From JACMLD01 sp039919885 (lineage in GTDB: Bacteria > Bacteroidota > Bacteroidia > Chitinophagales > Chitinophagaceae), in the NCBI GenBank assembly GCA_039919885.1, contig JBDSEV010000082.1, forward strand, positions 1-64,000: 64,000 nucleotides of DNA, written 5' to 3'. The notes beneath the pieces were generated by a model, which searched no databases, was not told the origin of the DNA, and was given only the letters and a program-made list of their open reading frames with translations. Positions 33,986 to 44,757 of this stretch are shown in pieces. Each line of letters opens with the position of its first letter. Positions within the stretch are counted from its first letter, which is position 1. The position numbers and the translations under genes are program-made.

Positions 33986-35281
33986 ATGCAAAAACTGCTG
34001 TTATCCTGTTTGATGGCCATTGGTTTGTTGACCATGCAGGCCCAAACAAAAACAATCAGTGTTATTAAAGCGGGCAAGCTCATTGACACAGAAAATGGCA
34101 AGGTGTTGGAGAACCAGTTGATTTTAATTGAGAATGATACGATAAAAGCGGTCGGCAGTAATATTGTTATTCCAAAAAATGCCACCGTTATTGATCTTTC
34201 AAAAGCTACGGTGTTACCGGGTCTTGTTGATTGCCATACGCACGTAACTTCTCAGCCAGGCGGCGATTATTATGCAGACATTTTCAGGAAGACGCCCCTG
34301 GATTATGCAGTGACTGCGCACATCTATGCAAAACGCACGCTGGATGCAGGTTTTACTACCATCCGTGACGTTGGCAGCCAGGCTTTCCTGGATGTTTCTT
34401 TGCGCAATGCCATCAACAGTGGTGATATACCCGGCCCGCGTATGCTCTGTGCCACCTTATTCATCGGTGCCACGGGAAGCCACGGAGATTTAAATGGATT
34501 TTCGCCATTTTTAGACTGGCAAATACCTAAAAATATGAGCGGTGTTGCCAATGGTGTAGATGAAATACGCAAACAGGTACGCTACAATATAAAATATGGT
34601 GCAGATGTAATTAAATTTGGCGCCAGCGCCGGTGTCTTAAGCGAGGAAGAAAGCGTAGGCGGACCTCAATACACACAGGAAGAAATGAACGCGCTGGTAG
34701 ATGAAGCAAAGTTGTGGGGCAAAAAAACATGCGCACATGCACACGGAACCATTGCTATTAAAATGGCCATCAAAGCCGGCGTAGCATCCATTGAGCATGG
34801 TAGTTTTATTGACGAAGAAGGAATTGAATTAATGAAACAGCATGGTACTTACCTGGTAGCGGATATTTACAACGATGACTACATTATGGCCGAGTATGCA
34901 AAACTTGGCTACCCGGAAAAAATACTCAATAAAGAAAGACTCGTGGGGAGGCTGCAAAGGGAAAATTTTGCAAAAGCAGTAAAAGCAGGTGTTAAGATTG
35001 CATACGGCACAGATGCCGGTGTGTACCCACATGGCTGGAACGGCAAACAGTTTTTTTATATGGTTAAATTTGGATTAACGCCAATGCAGGCTATCCAATC
35101 AGCCACCAGCAGCGCGGCTGATTTGTTGGGATGGAAAGACAAAATCGGGTCAGTTTTGCCCGGAAAGCTGGCTGATATTATTGCAGTAACCAATGATCCG
35201 CTACAGGATATTAAAGCGCTGGAAAACGTACAGTTTGTTATGAAGGGCGGTGTTGTATATAAAAACCTGCTAACCAGATAA
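33986..35281 (+). CDS. Exported amidohydrolase, imidazolonepropionase/Xaa-Pro-dipeptidase-like
   Basis: A 431-residue metal-dependent amidohydrolase with a signal peptide (MQKLLLSCLMAIGLLTMQAQ), so it acts in the periplasm. The TIM-barrel metal ligands are VDCHTH (H84 and H86), the bridging lysine in ADVIKFGASAG, HAHGT, IEHGS and the Asp of GTDAGVYPH. Related Bacteroidota enzymes hydrolyse dipeptides or N-acyl amino acids; the substrate is not predictable here. A sugar-dehydrogenase-like lipoprotein gene follows after 5 bases, so the two are likely cotranscribed. Confidence 0.85.
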   Translation: MQKLLLSCLMAIGLLTMQAQTKTISVIKAGKLIDTENGKVLENQLILIENDTIKAVGSNIVIPKNATVIDLSKATVLPGLVDCHTHVTSQPGGDYYADIFRKTPLDYAVTAHIYAKRTLDAGFTTIRDVGSQAFLDVSLRNAINSGDIPGPRMLCATLFIGATGSHGDLNGFSPFLDWQIPKNMSGVANGVDEIRKQVRYNIKYGADVIKFGASAGVLSEEESVGGPQYTQEEMNALVDEAKLWGKKTCAHAHGTIAIKMAIKAGVASIEHGSFIDEEGIELMKQHGTYLVADIYNDDYIMAEYAKLGYPEKILNKERLVGRLQRENFAKAVKAGVKIAYGTDAGVYPHGWNGKQFFYMVKFGLTPMQAIQSATSSAADLLGWKDKIGSVLPGKLADIIAVTNDPLQDIKALENVQFVMKGGVVYKNLLTR

Positions 35282-35286
35282 ACACG

Positions 35287-36669
35287 TTGCCGTTGCTAAA
35301 GTATACATCTTTTACGTGGTTGATAACGTATGTAATTGCCCTGCTTTGCCTGGCTTGCAATAATAACAATGGCGCCAATGATGATACGATAAAAGAAAAA
35401 AAGGATACGATTGGCAATCCCGCAAAAGACACCGGTGCAGGAATGGTTAACGTATCAGTTACAACCGAAGACACCTCAGTGCTTATCATCAACACAGATA
35501 CCACCGCATTCCGGTTAGTACCGCACCATATTGTTTTACGGAAAGGAGTTGAACTTGATCTTAATATTCCCGCAGGATATAATATCAGCGTAGCAGCTGA
35601 AGGGCTGCGACGACTGCGTTTTCTTTGTAAAAGCCCGGATAACAGGCTGTTTGCAACAGACCTGTTCGACAAAAGTGATAATAAGAAGGGCCGCGTATAT
35701 ATTTTCAGCGGGTGGGACAGTACCCTGCGGCAGTATAAAAAAATACATACTTTTCTTGACAATTTACACAACCCAAACCAGGTTGCTTTTTACACCAGCA
35801 ATGACAGCAGTTATATCTACGTAGCTGAAACAGGCCGCCTCGTCTATTATTTTTACCACGCTGGCGACACAGCAGCAGTTGGACAGCCAACAGTGGTTGC
35901 CAGCTTTCCGGACTATGGTTTATCCTATAAATATGGCGGCTGGCATTTAACACGTAGCATTTCATTTCATCAGAATAAATTGTATGTAAGCATCGGCAGT
36001 AGTTGCAATGCCTGCCTGGAAACCGAAGATGTGCGGGCCACCGTGCTTGAGATGAACCCGGATGGTTCCGGTCAAAAAATTTTTGCTGCAGGACTACGAA
36101 ATTCAGTGGGACTGAAATGGGTTAACAACCAGCTGTGGGCAACCAGTATGGGACGAGATTTGATTGGCCCCGATAAACCGGAAGATTTGCTGCTGCGTAT
36201 TCAACCTGGCACCCGTTACCATTGGCCTTACTATTACCAATACCAGCAGCGTGTATACCCAGACGTACAGCTACAGGATTCTGCAGTGCTTCATCAGGTA
36301 AATATTCCACCGCCACCGCCGGTGGCCTATGCCGGGTTTAAAGCCCATACTGCACCGCTGGGGTTTGATTATTTCAGCCAGTTCAATGACGTGGCTTTGC
36401 AGCACGCGTTCCTGGTGGCATTGCACGGCAGCACCAGTGTTTGGCGCCAACGGGGCAACGCAATTGTAAAGGTAAATGCCGGCAATAAGTACACAACAGT
36501 GGTGGATGGTTTTCTTACCGGAAAAACCGAAATCGAAAGAAAGGGCCGACCCTGTGATGTGTTGATGAATGATAACAATTCTTTTTTCTTTACAGATGAT
36601 CACAACGGCGTACTGTACTACGTTTGGAAGGAAGATCAACAGGCGCCGATTCACCGGGTGGAAGATTAG
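35287..36669 (+). CDS. PQQ-dependent sugar dehydrogenase-like lipoprotein
   Basis: A 460-residue exported protein, with a TTG start and an N-terminal signal peptide whose Cys (C24 in LCLACNN) may be lipidated. The rest is a six-bladed beta-propeller of the glucose/sorbosone dehydrogenase (GSDH) family: PAGYNISVAAEGLRRLRFL, SDNKKGRVYIF, GWHLTRSISF, VSIGSSCNACLE, EMNPDGSG and AGLRNSVGLKW. It should use PQQ as cofactor in the periplasm, but the substrate is unknown and the PQQ contacts cannot be checked by eye. It lies 5 bases after the amidohydrolase stop; no ATG is available before the signal peptide. Confidence 0.78.
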   Translation: MPLLKYTSFTWLITYVIALLCLACNNNNGANDDTIKEKKDTIGNPAKDTGAGMVNVSVTTEDTSVLIINTDTTAFRLVPHHIVLRKGVELDLNIPAGYNISVAAEGLRRLRFLCKSPDNRLFATDLFDKSDNKKGRVYIFSGWDSTLRQYKKIHTFLDNLHNPNQVAFYTSNDSSYIYVAETGRLVYYFYHAGDTAAVGQPTVVASFPDYGLSYKYGGWHLTRSISFHQNKLYVSIGSSCNACLETEDVRATVLEMNPDGSGQKIFAAGLRNSVGLKWVNNQLWATSMGRDLIGPDKPEDLLLRIQPGTRYHWPYYYQYQQRVYPDVQLQDSAVLHQVNIPPPPPVAYAGFKAHTAPLGFDYFSQFNDVALQHAFLVALHGSTSVWRQRGNAIVKVNAGNKYTTVVDGFLTGKTEIERKGRPCDVLMNDNNSFFFTDDHNGVLYYVWKEDQQAPIHRVED

Positions 36670-36825
36670 CATCTACTAAAATCATTCCTTGTTTGTGGAG
36701 AAACTGCGCTGGGATGCGGGCAGGCCGGGGCATTTTTTTGCTAAAAATCAAGTTTTTAGCGTTTAAAATATATATTATATTCGGCCTGCAGGAACGGTTG
36801 TTATTCTGGAAATAGATTAGTGAAA

Positions 36826-39800
36826 ATGAAAATTGCCTCTATTACCTTACTTTTTTTGTTGTGCCTTGTAAATGGCGCAGTTGCGCAAACCCCGGGTTTT
36901 CAGTTCAACCGGATTGATATCAGCAACGGGCTTTCCAATAACCAGGTGAAAGGGATATTAAAAGACAGCCACGGTTTTATCTGGTTTGCCACCATGTCTG
37001 GATTGAACAGGTTTGATGGTTATCAGTTCAAAATTTTCAGGCATAATTCCAGGGATTCGGCATCGCTGAGCGATAACTTCATCCAACGTGTTTTTGAGGG
37101 CCCGGAACAGAAAATATGGGTGGAAACACACAACGGCATTAATATATTGGATCCCGTTACGGAAACAGTTGACCGCAATATCGCCGGTTACCTAAAAAAA
37201 TTATCACTACCCGCAATGGCGGTTACCAGCCTGGTAAAAAGCAAAAATGCTGACTACTGGTTTCTAATGGGTGGCAGTGCGTTGTATAAATACAGCGCAG
37301 GTACCGGCAAAACAATATTAGTGTACGAATTATCCGCGGGAGCCTCGCCAATTTCTTCAATAACCCAGGACAATGCCGGCGATACCTGGCTGGTGCATAC
37401 CAGCGGCATCATAGAGAAAATAAACAGCCTGTCAGGTAAGATTGTCTTTACCACAAATGCCCTCGCCGTTCGCACAAACAATGAGCAATTAAATTATTCG
37501 ATTTTTGCCGATGGCCAGGGAGAACTCTGGCTTTTTATCAGCGCCGGTGCACGCGGCGTTTTTCATTATGTGCCGGCAACCGGTTTGCTGGAAGTAATCG
37601 ACAAAGACAGCAGGGGTAGCCGCCTCAACAATAATATTGTAGTAGGAATTTTGCAGGACAATGATAACAGAATCTGGATAAGTACCGACCACGGGGGTGT
37701 AAATATTTTTGATAAATCTACCCGGTCTATAAAATATTTACTCAATAATACGGACGATAGTAAAAGCCTGAGTGAAAACAGCATTAGCGTTAGTTTTAAA
37801 GATTCGGACGGGTTTATATGGATAGGAACTTATAAACACGGCGTTAATTATCACCATCCTAATATTATTAAATTCCCTTTACTACGCAATATTCCTTCTA
37901 ACCCCAATAGCCTGCAATTTGACGATATCAATGACTTTGCCGAAGATGCAAAAGGCAATTTATGGATTGGTACCAATGGTGGGGGTCTTATCTATTATGA
38001 CCGTACAAAAAATAAATTTACCCAGTACGTTCATAATCCCACTCATCCAAACAGTTTAGGCAACGATGTAATTGTTACCCTGTATGTTGATAAGCAGCAG
38101 ACATTGTGGATAGGTACTTATTTTGGCGGACTCGATAGTTACGATGGCAAGCAGTTTACGCATTACCGGAACAATCCGGCAGATAGCAACAGTCTGCCGG
38201 ATGACAGGGTGTATGAGATCCTGGAAGATGGACAAAGCAATCTGTGGATAGGCACTTTGTCGGGCGGGTTAAACCGGTTGGACCGCGAGAAAAATATTTT
38301 TCATCACTACAAACCCTACGGCGAGAACTCTGTGCACTCCTCATATATTTCTGAGCTTATGGAAGATAAAGATGGTAATCTCTGGGTTGGGTCTTCCAAT
38401 GGCATTGACGTGCTGGAAAAAAAAACAGGCAGGTTTACGTACTATAGCAATTATACCAATGATCCCAAAGGCGTCAGTAATAATAGCATTCTTTCGATGA
38501 TGCAGGACAGCCGGGGCAGAATTTGGGTAGGAACAACTGACGGGCTGAATGTTTTCAATAAAAAAAACAAAACTTTCAAATCATTCAGAACAGAACAAGG
38601 TTTGCCCGGTAATACGATATTAACCATATTGGAAGATAACCAGCACCGTTTATGGGCAAGCACCTACAATGGAATATCCTGCATACAGGTACACCAGGAA
38701 AATGAAAATACCGATGAGATAACGATCAGTTGCAAAAATTATGATGAGAAAGATGGTTTGCAAGGGGTTGCCTTCAATGAAAATGCGGCATTGAAAATAA
38801 GCAATGGCGATGTGGCATTTGGTGGGTCAGGCGGCTTCAATATCTTTAATCCTGCAACTATTCTGCCCGATACCAGTGTTCCGTATGTTGTGATAACTGA
38901 TTTGCAATTGTTCGACAAAAGCGTTGCGACCGGCGAGAAAATTAATGGCCGGGTAATCTTGCCGCAGTCCATTGGGCAAACGGCTTCTGTTACCCTGCGC
39001 TACAATGAGGATGTTTTATCCTTTGTATTTATCGCACTAAATTTCCTGAACCCGGAAAAAAATAAGTACGCCTACAAGTTGGAAGGATTCAATAAGAACT
39101 GGATTTATACCGACGGTAAAACCAGGAAGACCACCTATACCAACCTCGATCCTGGAACGTATACATTTTATGTAAAAGCGGCCAGCAGCGATGGTGTGTG
39201 GAATGAAAAAGCTGTGGCCCTGCAAGTAAAGATTTTGGCCCCTTTCTGGAAGACACCCCTTGCTTACCTGCTATACCTGGCCGTAGCCGCCGGCCTGTTG
39301 TGGTTTGCCAGGGGGCTTACACTTCAACGCGCCAGGATGCGTTTTGAAATTGAGCAGCAAAAACAGGAAGCACAACGCATGCACCAGCTCGATATGCTTA
39401 AGATCCGTTTTTTTACGAACGTAAGTCATGAGTTCAGAACCCCATTGTCGCTTATCCTTACTCCCCTCGATAAAATCATCCGGCAGGCGGATGACGCAAC
39501 GCAGCGGAAACAGTTTCAACTGATACACCGCAACGCAAAGCGCCTGCTCAACCTGGTGAACCAGTTGCTCGATTTCAGGAAGATGGAAGTACAGGAATTG
39601 AAGTTAAGTGCTGTGCAGGGAGACATTATCAAATTCAGCAGGGAGATTTCGCATTCCTTCACGGATATCGCTGAAAAAAAGAACATCCAGTTTTCGTTCT
39701 ATTCAACTGTTGAAAGCCTGATCATGCCTTTTGATCACGATAAGCTGGAACGCATCTTTTTTAATTTACTATCCAACGCATTTAAGTTCACCAGTGAAAG

Positions 39801-40950
39801 TGGTAAGGTAGCGGTGCAATTACAAATGCAGATGGACGAAAACAAACAGTTGCTGGCCATTAAAGTAATAGACACCGGTATCGGCATACCTGAGTTGAAA
39901 CAGGATAAAATTTTTGAACGCTTTTTTCAGCACGATATACCCGGCAGCATGGTTAACCAGGGGAGCGGGATTGGCCTTTCCATTACAAGAGAATTTATAA
40001 AACTGCACGGCGGCAGTATTGAAGTTGAAAGTGAGCCCGGCAACGGCAGTTGCTTCACCGTCTTGTTGCCAGTAATAGAAATGCCGGTACTAAAGGATGA
40101 ACCATCGCTTACAGAACCAGAAATTATAATTGAAAAAGAACCAAAACAATTAACACCGGCAGAAAAAGCAGCCAGCGCTAAAAAGGCCCGCATTTTACTG
40201 GTTGAGGACAATGAAGACTTTCTTTTTTACCTGAAAGATAACCTCCGTGATCAGTTTGCTGTTATTGATGCGTGCAATGGAAAGGAGGGCTGGCAAAAAG
40301 CGCTGGGTGAACATCCTGACCTGGTAGTGGCGGATATCAGCATGCCGGAAATGAATGGCATCGATCTCTGCCGGAAAATAAAGCATGATCCGCGCACCGC
40401 GCATATACCTGTCATCTTGTTGACTGCGTTTGCAGGAGAACAGCAGCAATTACGTGGCCTGGAAACCGGCGCGAGCGATTACATGACGAAGCCTTTCAAT
40501 TTCGAGATTCTGTTATCACGGGTAAAAAACATACTCGACGAACAGGCCAGGCTGCGCAAAGCGTTTCAAAAACAGGTTGATGTAAAGCCTGCAGACATAA
40601 GTATTGTGTCCTCAGACGACCAGTTTATTTACCATGTGATGGAAACGCTGGAAAAAAACATTTCAAATGCAGATTTTTCGGTAGAAGACATGAGCCGGGC
40701 GCTATTTATGAGCCGGGTAACCCTCTATAAAAAACTCCTGGCAATTACCGGTAAAACGCCCGTGGAGTTTATCCGTTCTTTCCGGCTGAAGCGGGCTGCA
40801 CAATTATTGGAAAAAAGCCAGTTAACAGTTGCAGAAGTAGCGTACGAAGTGGGGTTCAACAATCCAAAATCTTTCTCAAAGTATTTTAAGGCCGAGTTCA
40901 ATATACCGCCTTCTGCATATTTGTCAGGTACCAAGAAAGCGGACGAGTAG
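36826..40950 (+). CDS. Hybrid two-component sensor (HTCS) of the mannan locus
   Basis: A 1374-residue one-protein phosphorelay that senses glycan fragments and activates the adjacent susCD genes. A signal peptide (about 1-22) is followed by periplasmic propeller repeats (about 25-715, many ending in the WIGT/WVGT motif), a Y_Y_Y domain (about 715-800), a membrane helix (about 811-828), a HisKA domain with phospho-His H868 (NVSHEFRTPLSL), HATPase_c (DTGIGIP, GSGIGLSI), a receiver with phospho-acceptor D1170 (VVADISMPEMNG), and an AraC-type HTH (about 1270-1370). ATG 36826 is preferred over GTG 36820. The ligand is likely a mannan or mannooligosaccharide, inferred from context. Confidence 0.92.
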   Translation: MKIASITLLFLLCLVNGAVAQTPGFQFNRIDISNGLSNNQVKGILKDSHGFIWFATMSGLNRFDGYQFKIFRHNSRDSASLSDNFIQRVFEGPEQKIWVETHNGINILDPVTETVDRNIAGYLKKLSLPAMAVTSLVKSKNADYWFLMGGSALYKYSAGTGKTILVYELSAGASPISSITQDNAGDTWLVHTSGIIEKINSLSGKIVFTTNALAVRTNNEQLNYSIFADGQGELWLFISAGARGVFHYVPATGLLEVIDKDSRGSRLNNNIVVGILQDNDNRIWISTDHGGVNIFDKSTRSIKYLLNNTDDSKSLSENSISVSFKDSDGFIWIGTYKHGVNYHHPNIIKFPLLRNIPSNPNSLQFDDINDFAEDAKGNLWIGTNGGGLIYYDRTKNKFTQYVHNPTHPNSLGNDVIVTLYVDKQQTLWIGTYFGGLDSYDGKQFTHYRNNPADSNSLPDDRVYEILEDGQSNLWIGTLSGGLNRLDREKNIFHHYKPYGENSVHSSYISELMEDKDGNLWVGSSNGIDVLEKKTGRFTYYSNYTNDPKGVSNNSILSMMQDSRGRIWVGTTDGLNVFNKKNKTFKSFRTEQGLPGNTILTILEDNQHRLWASTYNGISCIQVHQENENTDEITISCKNYDEKDGLQGVAFNENAALKISNGDVAFGGSGGFNIFNPATILPDTSVPYVVITDLQLFDKSVATGEKINGRVILPQSIGQTASVTLRYNEDVLSFVFIALNFLNPEKNKYAYKLEGFNKNWIYTDGKTRKTTYTNLDPGTYTFYVKAASSDGVWNEKAVALQVKILAPFWKTPLAYLLYLAVAAGLLWFARGLTLQRARMRFEIEQQKQEAQRMHQLDMLKIRFFTNVSHEFRTPLSLILTPLDKIIRQADDATQRKQFQLIHRNAKRLLNLVNQLLDFRKMEVQELKLSAVQGDIIKFSREISHSFTDIAEKKNIQFSFYSTVESLIMPFDHDKLERIFFNLLSNAFKFTSESGKVAVQLQMQMDENKQLLAIKVIDTGIGIPELKQDKIFERFFQHDIPGSMVNQGSGIGLSITREFIKLHGGSIEVESEPGNGSCFTVLLPVIEMPVLKDEPSLTEPEIIIEKEPKQLTPAEKAASAKKARILLVEDNEDFLFYLKDNLRDQFAVIDACNGKEGWQKALGEHPDLVVADISMPEMNGIDLCRKIKHDPRTAHIPVILLTAFAGEQQQLRGLETGASDYMTKPFNFEILLSRVKNILDEQARLRKAFQKQVDVKPADISIVSSDDQFIYHVMETLEKNISNADFSVEDMSRALFMSRVTLYKKLLAITGKTPVEFIRSFRLKRAAQLLEKSQLTVAEVAYEVGFNNPKSFSKYFKAEFNIPPSAYLSGTKKADE

Positions 40951-41564
40951 CGTAACAGGCTTCGATATAAAAACTTCTATGTTTTCTTGCATAAGTAAAC
41001 CGATCCAAAATGTTGTTGCAACATTGTTTTAGTTCGATTGCATTGTAATAGCGGCGTAACAGCACGCATCACATCATACACCTGCTGAAAAACAAATATT
41101 GCTGTACTTCTTCTTTACATCCTTGCATCAAGGCGAAATCAGGCGGGAGGTTAACAATTATACCCGTAATCAGAAACATCCGTATACCATCATTGTTGCG
41201 GTGAGTAAGTACTTTTAATAACGCTATAGTCGCCATAAAAAAAATTCGGTTCAACAACGGATTACTGATCACCAAAACGATTGCCATGTGTATACAGATA
41301 TATTATTATCTGCTATTTCTTCTCTGCCTTGCCGTAGACGCCGCATCCGGCACTTCTATTTTTATAAATTATAGGTGTTTTTACTTAACCACACAGGTAG
41401 GCTCAATTTTTATGAGCTCGGAGAAACATGCACAACTGTCAGTGACCACCCGCCTTTATTTAAGCCTGATTACATCTTTACAAAACAAAAAATGTCGACT
41501 GCCGAATAACAGCAGCAAATCTTTCGCTGCATTGAAGAACCGTAAAAAACAACGCTGATTGTAT
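40951..41564. other. 614-bp gap between HTCS and susC
   Basis: Holds the susC promoter and HTCS target sites, but no exact TAnnTTTG stands out. It includes a 7-3-7 inverted repeat (AATGTTG-TTG-CAACATT, 41009-41025). A short frame at 41286-41558 abuts susC and has no recognised signature. Confidence 0.5.
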
Positions 41565-44500
41565 ATGAGAAAAGTAAAGCAAAGTATTCACCTGAAAGCC
41601 ATTTTTGTATGGCTGTGCTGCTTCGGTCTGCTGGCCGATGCCACCGCTCAAACGACTTCCCGCAAAATAACGGGCAAGATTTCCGCTGCAGACGGCAAAG
41701 GGCTTAACGGCGCTTCCGTTGTAAACAAACGAACGCGCATTGGCACATCTACCGACAACCTTGGATCATTTACTTTACAGGCCCAAACGGGCGATGTGCT
41801 GTTGGTTACCTATGTCGGTTACCAAAACAGCGAAATTAAAGTAGGCACGTCCGATTTTGTCGCGTCAACCATTACGGCCGATCAATCCAAACTGGAAGAT
41901 GTGGTGGTGATTGGTTACGGAAAATCCAAACGGGCAAATCTCACCAGCGCCCAAACCACCATTTCTGCGAAAGACATGGAAAAAACACTCAATACTACCA
42001 TTGAGCAGGCGATACAGGGCCGGTCAGCAGGGGTATACGTAACACAAAATTCTGGTCAGCCTGGTGGTGGCATTTCAGTAAATATAAGAGGAGTAGGCTC
42101 TATAAACGGGAGTACAGAACCGCTGTACGTAGTAGACGGTGTACAGATACCCGGTCAGTCGATTTCTTTTGGTTCGCAAAGTTCTGCCAATGGACTTGCG
42201 GGTCTAAACCCTGCAGATGTAGAGGATATACAGGTATTGCAGGGCCCCTCGGCAACGGCTATATACGGCTCCAGGGCTACCAATGGCGTACTCCTTATTA
42301 CAACAAAACGCGGCAAGTCAGGGGATGCTAAACTCAACTACGGTTTCCAATACAGTATACAAAAAGCACCGCAGCACCTGGAGGTAATGAACTTGCCACA
42401 GTACGCGCAAATGGTGAAAGAATTTCATGGTATCGCGGGTGGTACTATTCCGTCGGAATTTTTGGATTCATCGTTGCTGGGTCCAGGTACAGACTGGCAA
42501 GGCGAGTTGTTTAAAAATACGCCCATGAGCAAACACCAGTTAAGCCTGAGTGGTGGCAATGAGAAGAGTACCTATTACTTATCGGGCGAATACCTTGACC
42601 AAAAAGGTATTGCGCTGGGCTCGGGTTTCAAAAGGTATGGCGCGCGGTTAAACCTGGACAATAAGCCCCGCGATTGGGTAAGCATCGGTACCAACCTGAG
42701 TTTTAACCAGACCAATGAAAACCTGACGACCAGCCAGGAAAATGTAATTTCCGATGCACTGCAGTTAACGCCGCAGGTGCCGGTAAAAAACCTCGATGGT
42801 TCCTGGGGTGGTGGAGACATTACCAATGGCGCCAACCAGTTTGCACCTGTTAATCCAATTGCGATTGCCAATTTGAAAACAAACACGCTTACCCGGCGGC
42901 AGTTCCTCGGCGGCATCAACATTGGTATCAAACTAACAAAAGACCTCACCTTCCGCACTGCTTTTAATACCAATATTGGCTATTCAAATTCAACCTATTA
43001 CCAGCCAACTTATGCAATTGGATGGGCCAGGAACGTAACCGCTTCGCTAAACGATGGAACCAGCGTAAATACTTATTGGAACTGGAATCAGTTGCTGGAA
43101 TACGCAAAACAAATTAAAAAGCACAATATCAGTTTAATGGCCAGCCACGAAGCACAGGAATCTGACTGGAAAAATACCAGTGCAGGCAGAACCGGCTTTC
43201 TAACCAACACTATTTTTGATTTGAATGCGGGCGACCCGTTGACGGCTTCAAATGGCGGCGGATCCGGCGCATGGGGGATGGAGTCTTACCTGGGAAGGGT
43301 AAGCTATAATTATGATAACAGGTATTTTGTGGTGGGTACGGTAAGGAGAGATGGGTCGGCAAATTTTGGACCTGAGAACAAATGGGGCACCTTTCCATCG
43401 GTATCTGCCGCCTGGAGAATCTCACAGGAAAAATTCTTCAACGTCGCTTTTATCAGTGAGCTGAAACTGAGGGTAGAAACCGGCACTACCGGTAACCAGG
43501 GTGGCGGAGGGATTTACTCGCCATTGAGTACCGGCGCAACGCCTTCCGGAACCGGCTTTCTACCTTCGCGGTACAGTAATCCCGGTTTAAAATGGGAAGA
43601 AACGAAAACCGATAATATAGGAATTAACATAGGGCTTCTTAAAAACCGGATAACGGTGGAGTTCGATTATTATGTTAAGAACACCAACAACCTTTTAATG
43701 GATAATCCGCTTCCCTGGTATATGGGCACCAATGGTACCGGCGCGGTTGGATCACCTACTGTAAATCTTGGTTCACTGCAAAACAAAGGATGGGGTTTTA
43801 CTATCAATACCATTAACGTAAGCAATAAAGCATTCAAATGGGAATCGAACCTGAACATGTCTGTGTTTAAAACAACGATTAAGAAATTCTATTCTGATGC
43901 AGCCTTTGTGAGCCGTACATCGTGGTGGCTCGATGACTGGACGCAACGCGCAGCAGTAGGCCAGGCGCCGTGGCTTTTCCGGGGTTATGTAGAAGATGGT
44001 TTGTTTCAGTCTATTGAAGAAATAAACAAAAGCGCCGTACCAGTTGACAATGCGGGCAACAGGCTGCCAACAGAAATGGCCAACGGAATTTGGGTGGGAG
44101 ATGTAAAGTTTAAAGACCTCAGCGGACCCAAGGGTGTGCCAGATGGCATTATTGACACATACGACGAAACGAATATCGGTAACCCATGGCCGAAAATGTT
44201 TGCGGGATTTTCAAACAGCTTTTCCTACAAGAATTTTGACCTGAGCATATTGCTGACAGCGACTTACGGAAATGATATTTACAACTACCTCGCTAAACGG
44301 AATACCAATCCGAACAATATCAACATCAGCAGGAACCTGCTGATTAATGCGATGGATTATGCAAAGCCCATGACCGATGAGCAGGGTAAGGTGGTTCTTC
44401 AAAACCCGGGTACCAATGTTGCAAGAATTTCCTACGGTCCTAACGGCAATTACACACGTCCAACCAGCAAATGGGTAGAGGATGGTTCTTACCTGCGGGT

Positions 44501-44747
44501 AAAGAATATCTCTTTATCGTATAACCTTCCGGCAGGAATTATTGCAAGACAAAAACTGGTAAAAGGCCTGCGGCTTACCATCAGCGGCCAAAATATTGCT
44601 ACGCTCACCGGCTATACAGGTTTTGATCCGGAAGTTGGCTCTTATGTGGGCCGGGATGCGAGCGCAACGAACCAGGCTATCGGGCTTGATTATGGCCGCT
44701 ACCCGCTGACCCCCATCTATACTTTTAACATAGGCGTAAATTTCTAA
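41565..44747 (+). CDS. SusC/RagA-type TonB-dependent outer-membrane transporter
   Basis: A 1060-residue outer-membrane importer of oligosaccharides driven by TonB. Signal peptide (about 1-27), a CarboxypepD_reg-like N-terminal domain (about 32-105, RKITGKISAADGKGLNGASV), TonB-box-like segment LEDVVVIGYGKSKR, plug domain with the family hallmarks IRGVGSINGSTEPLYVVDGVQIPG and GPSATAIYGSRATNGVLLITTK, and a long barrel ending YTFNIGVNF. susD follows 10 bases later. In-frame TTG 6 bases upstream is less likely than ATG 41565. The sugar is inferred to be beta-mannan from the linked enzymes. Confidence 0.95.
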   Translation: MRKVKQSIHLKAIFVWLCCFGLLADATAQTTSRKITGKISAADGKGLNGASVVNKRTRIGTSTDNLGSFTLQAQTGDVLLVTYVGYQNSEIKVGTSDFVASTITADQSKLEDVVVIGYGKSKRANLTSAQTTISAKDMEKTLNTTIEQAIQGRSAGVYVTQNSGQPGGGISVNIRGVGSINGSTEPLYVVDGVQIPGQSISFGSQSSANGLAGLNPADVEDIQVLQGPSATAIYGSRATNGVLLITTKRGKSGDAKLNYGFQYSIQKAPQHLEVMNLPQYAQMVKEFHGIAGGTIPSEFLDSSLLGPGTDWQGELFKNTPMSKHQLSLSGGNEKSTYYLSGEYLDQKGIALGSGFKRYGARLNLDNKPRDWVSIGTNLSFNQTNENLTTSQENVISDALQLTPQVPVKNLDGSWGGGDITNGANQFAPVNPIAIANLKTNTLTRRQFLGGINIGIKLTKDLTFRTAFNTNIGYSNSTYYQPTYAIGWARNVTASLNDGTSVNTYWNWNQLLEYAKQIKKHNISLMASHEAQESDWKNTSAGRTGFLTNTIFDLNAGDPLTASNGGGSGAWGMESYLGRVSYNYDNRYFVVGTVRRDGSANFGPENKWGTFPSVSAAWRISQEKFFNVAFISELKLRVETGTTGNQGGGGIYSPLSTGATPSGTGFLPSRYSNPGLKWEETKTDNIGINIGLLKNRITVEFDYYVKNTNNLLMDNPLPWYMGTNGTGAVGSPTVNLGSLQNKGWGFTINTINVSNKAFKWESNLNMSVFKTTIKKFYSDAAFVSRTSWWLDDWTQRAAVGQAPWLFRGYVEDGLFQSIEEINKSAVPVDNAGNRLPTEMANGIWVGDVKFKDLSGPKGVPDGIIDTYDETNIGNPWPKMFAGFSNSFSYKNFDLSILLTATYGNDIYNYLAKRNTNPNNINISRNLLINAMDYAKPMTDEQGKVVLQNPGTNVARISYGPNGNYTRPTSKWVEDGSYLRVKNISLSYNLPAGIIARQKLVKGLRLTISGQNIATLTGYTGFDPEVGSYVGRDASATNQAIGLDYGRYPLTPIYTFNIGVNF

Positions 44748-44757
44748 AATTGTAAGC

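Noticed and set aside
41031..41045. T-loop-like AGTTCGATT sequence
   Set aside because: No matching stems or acceptor arm around it, so not a tRNA.
41286..41558. Plus-strand frame of 90 codons directly before susC
   Set aside because: No recognisable family, an odd hydrophobic start, and it lies in the region expected to be susC promoter and leader.
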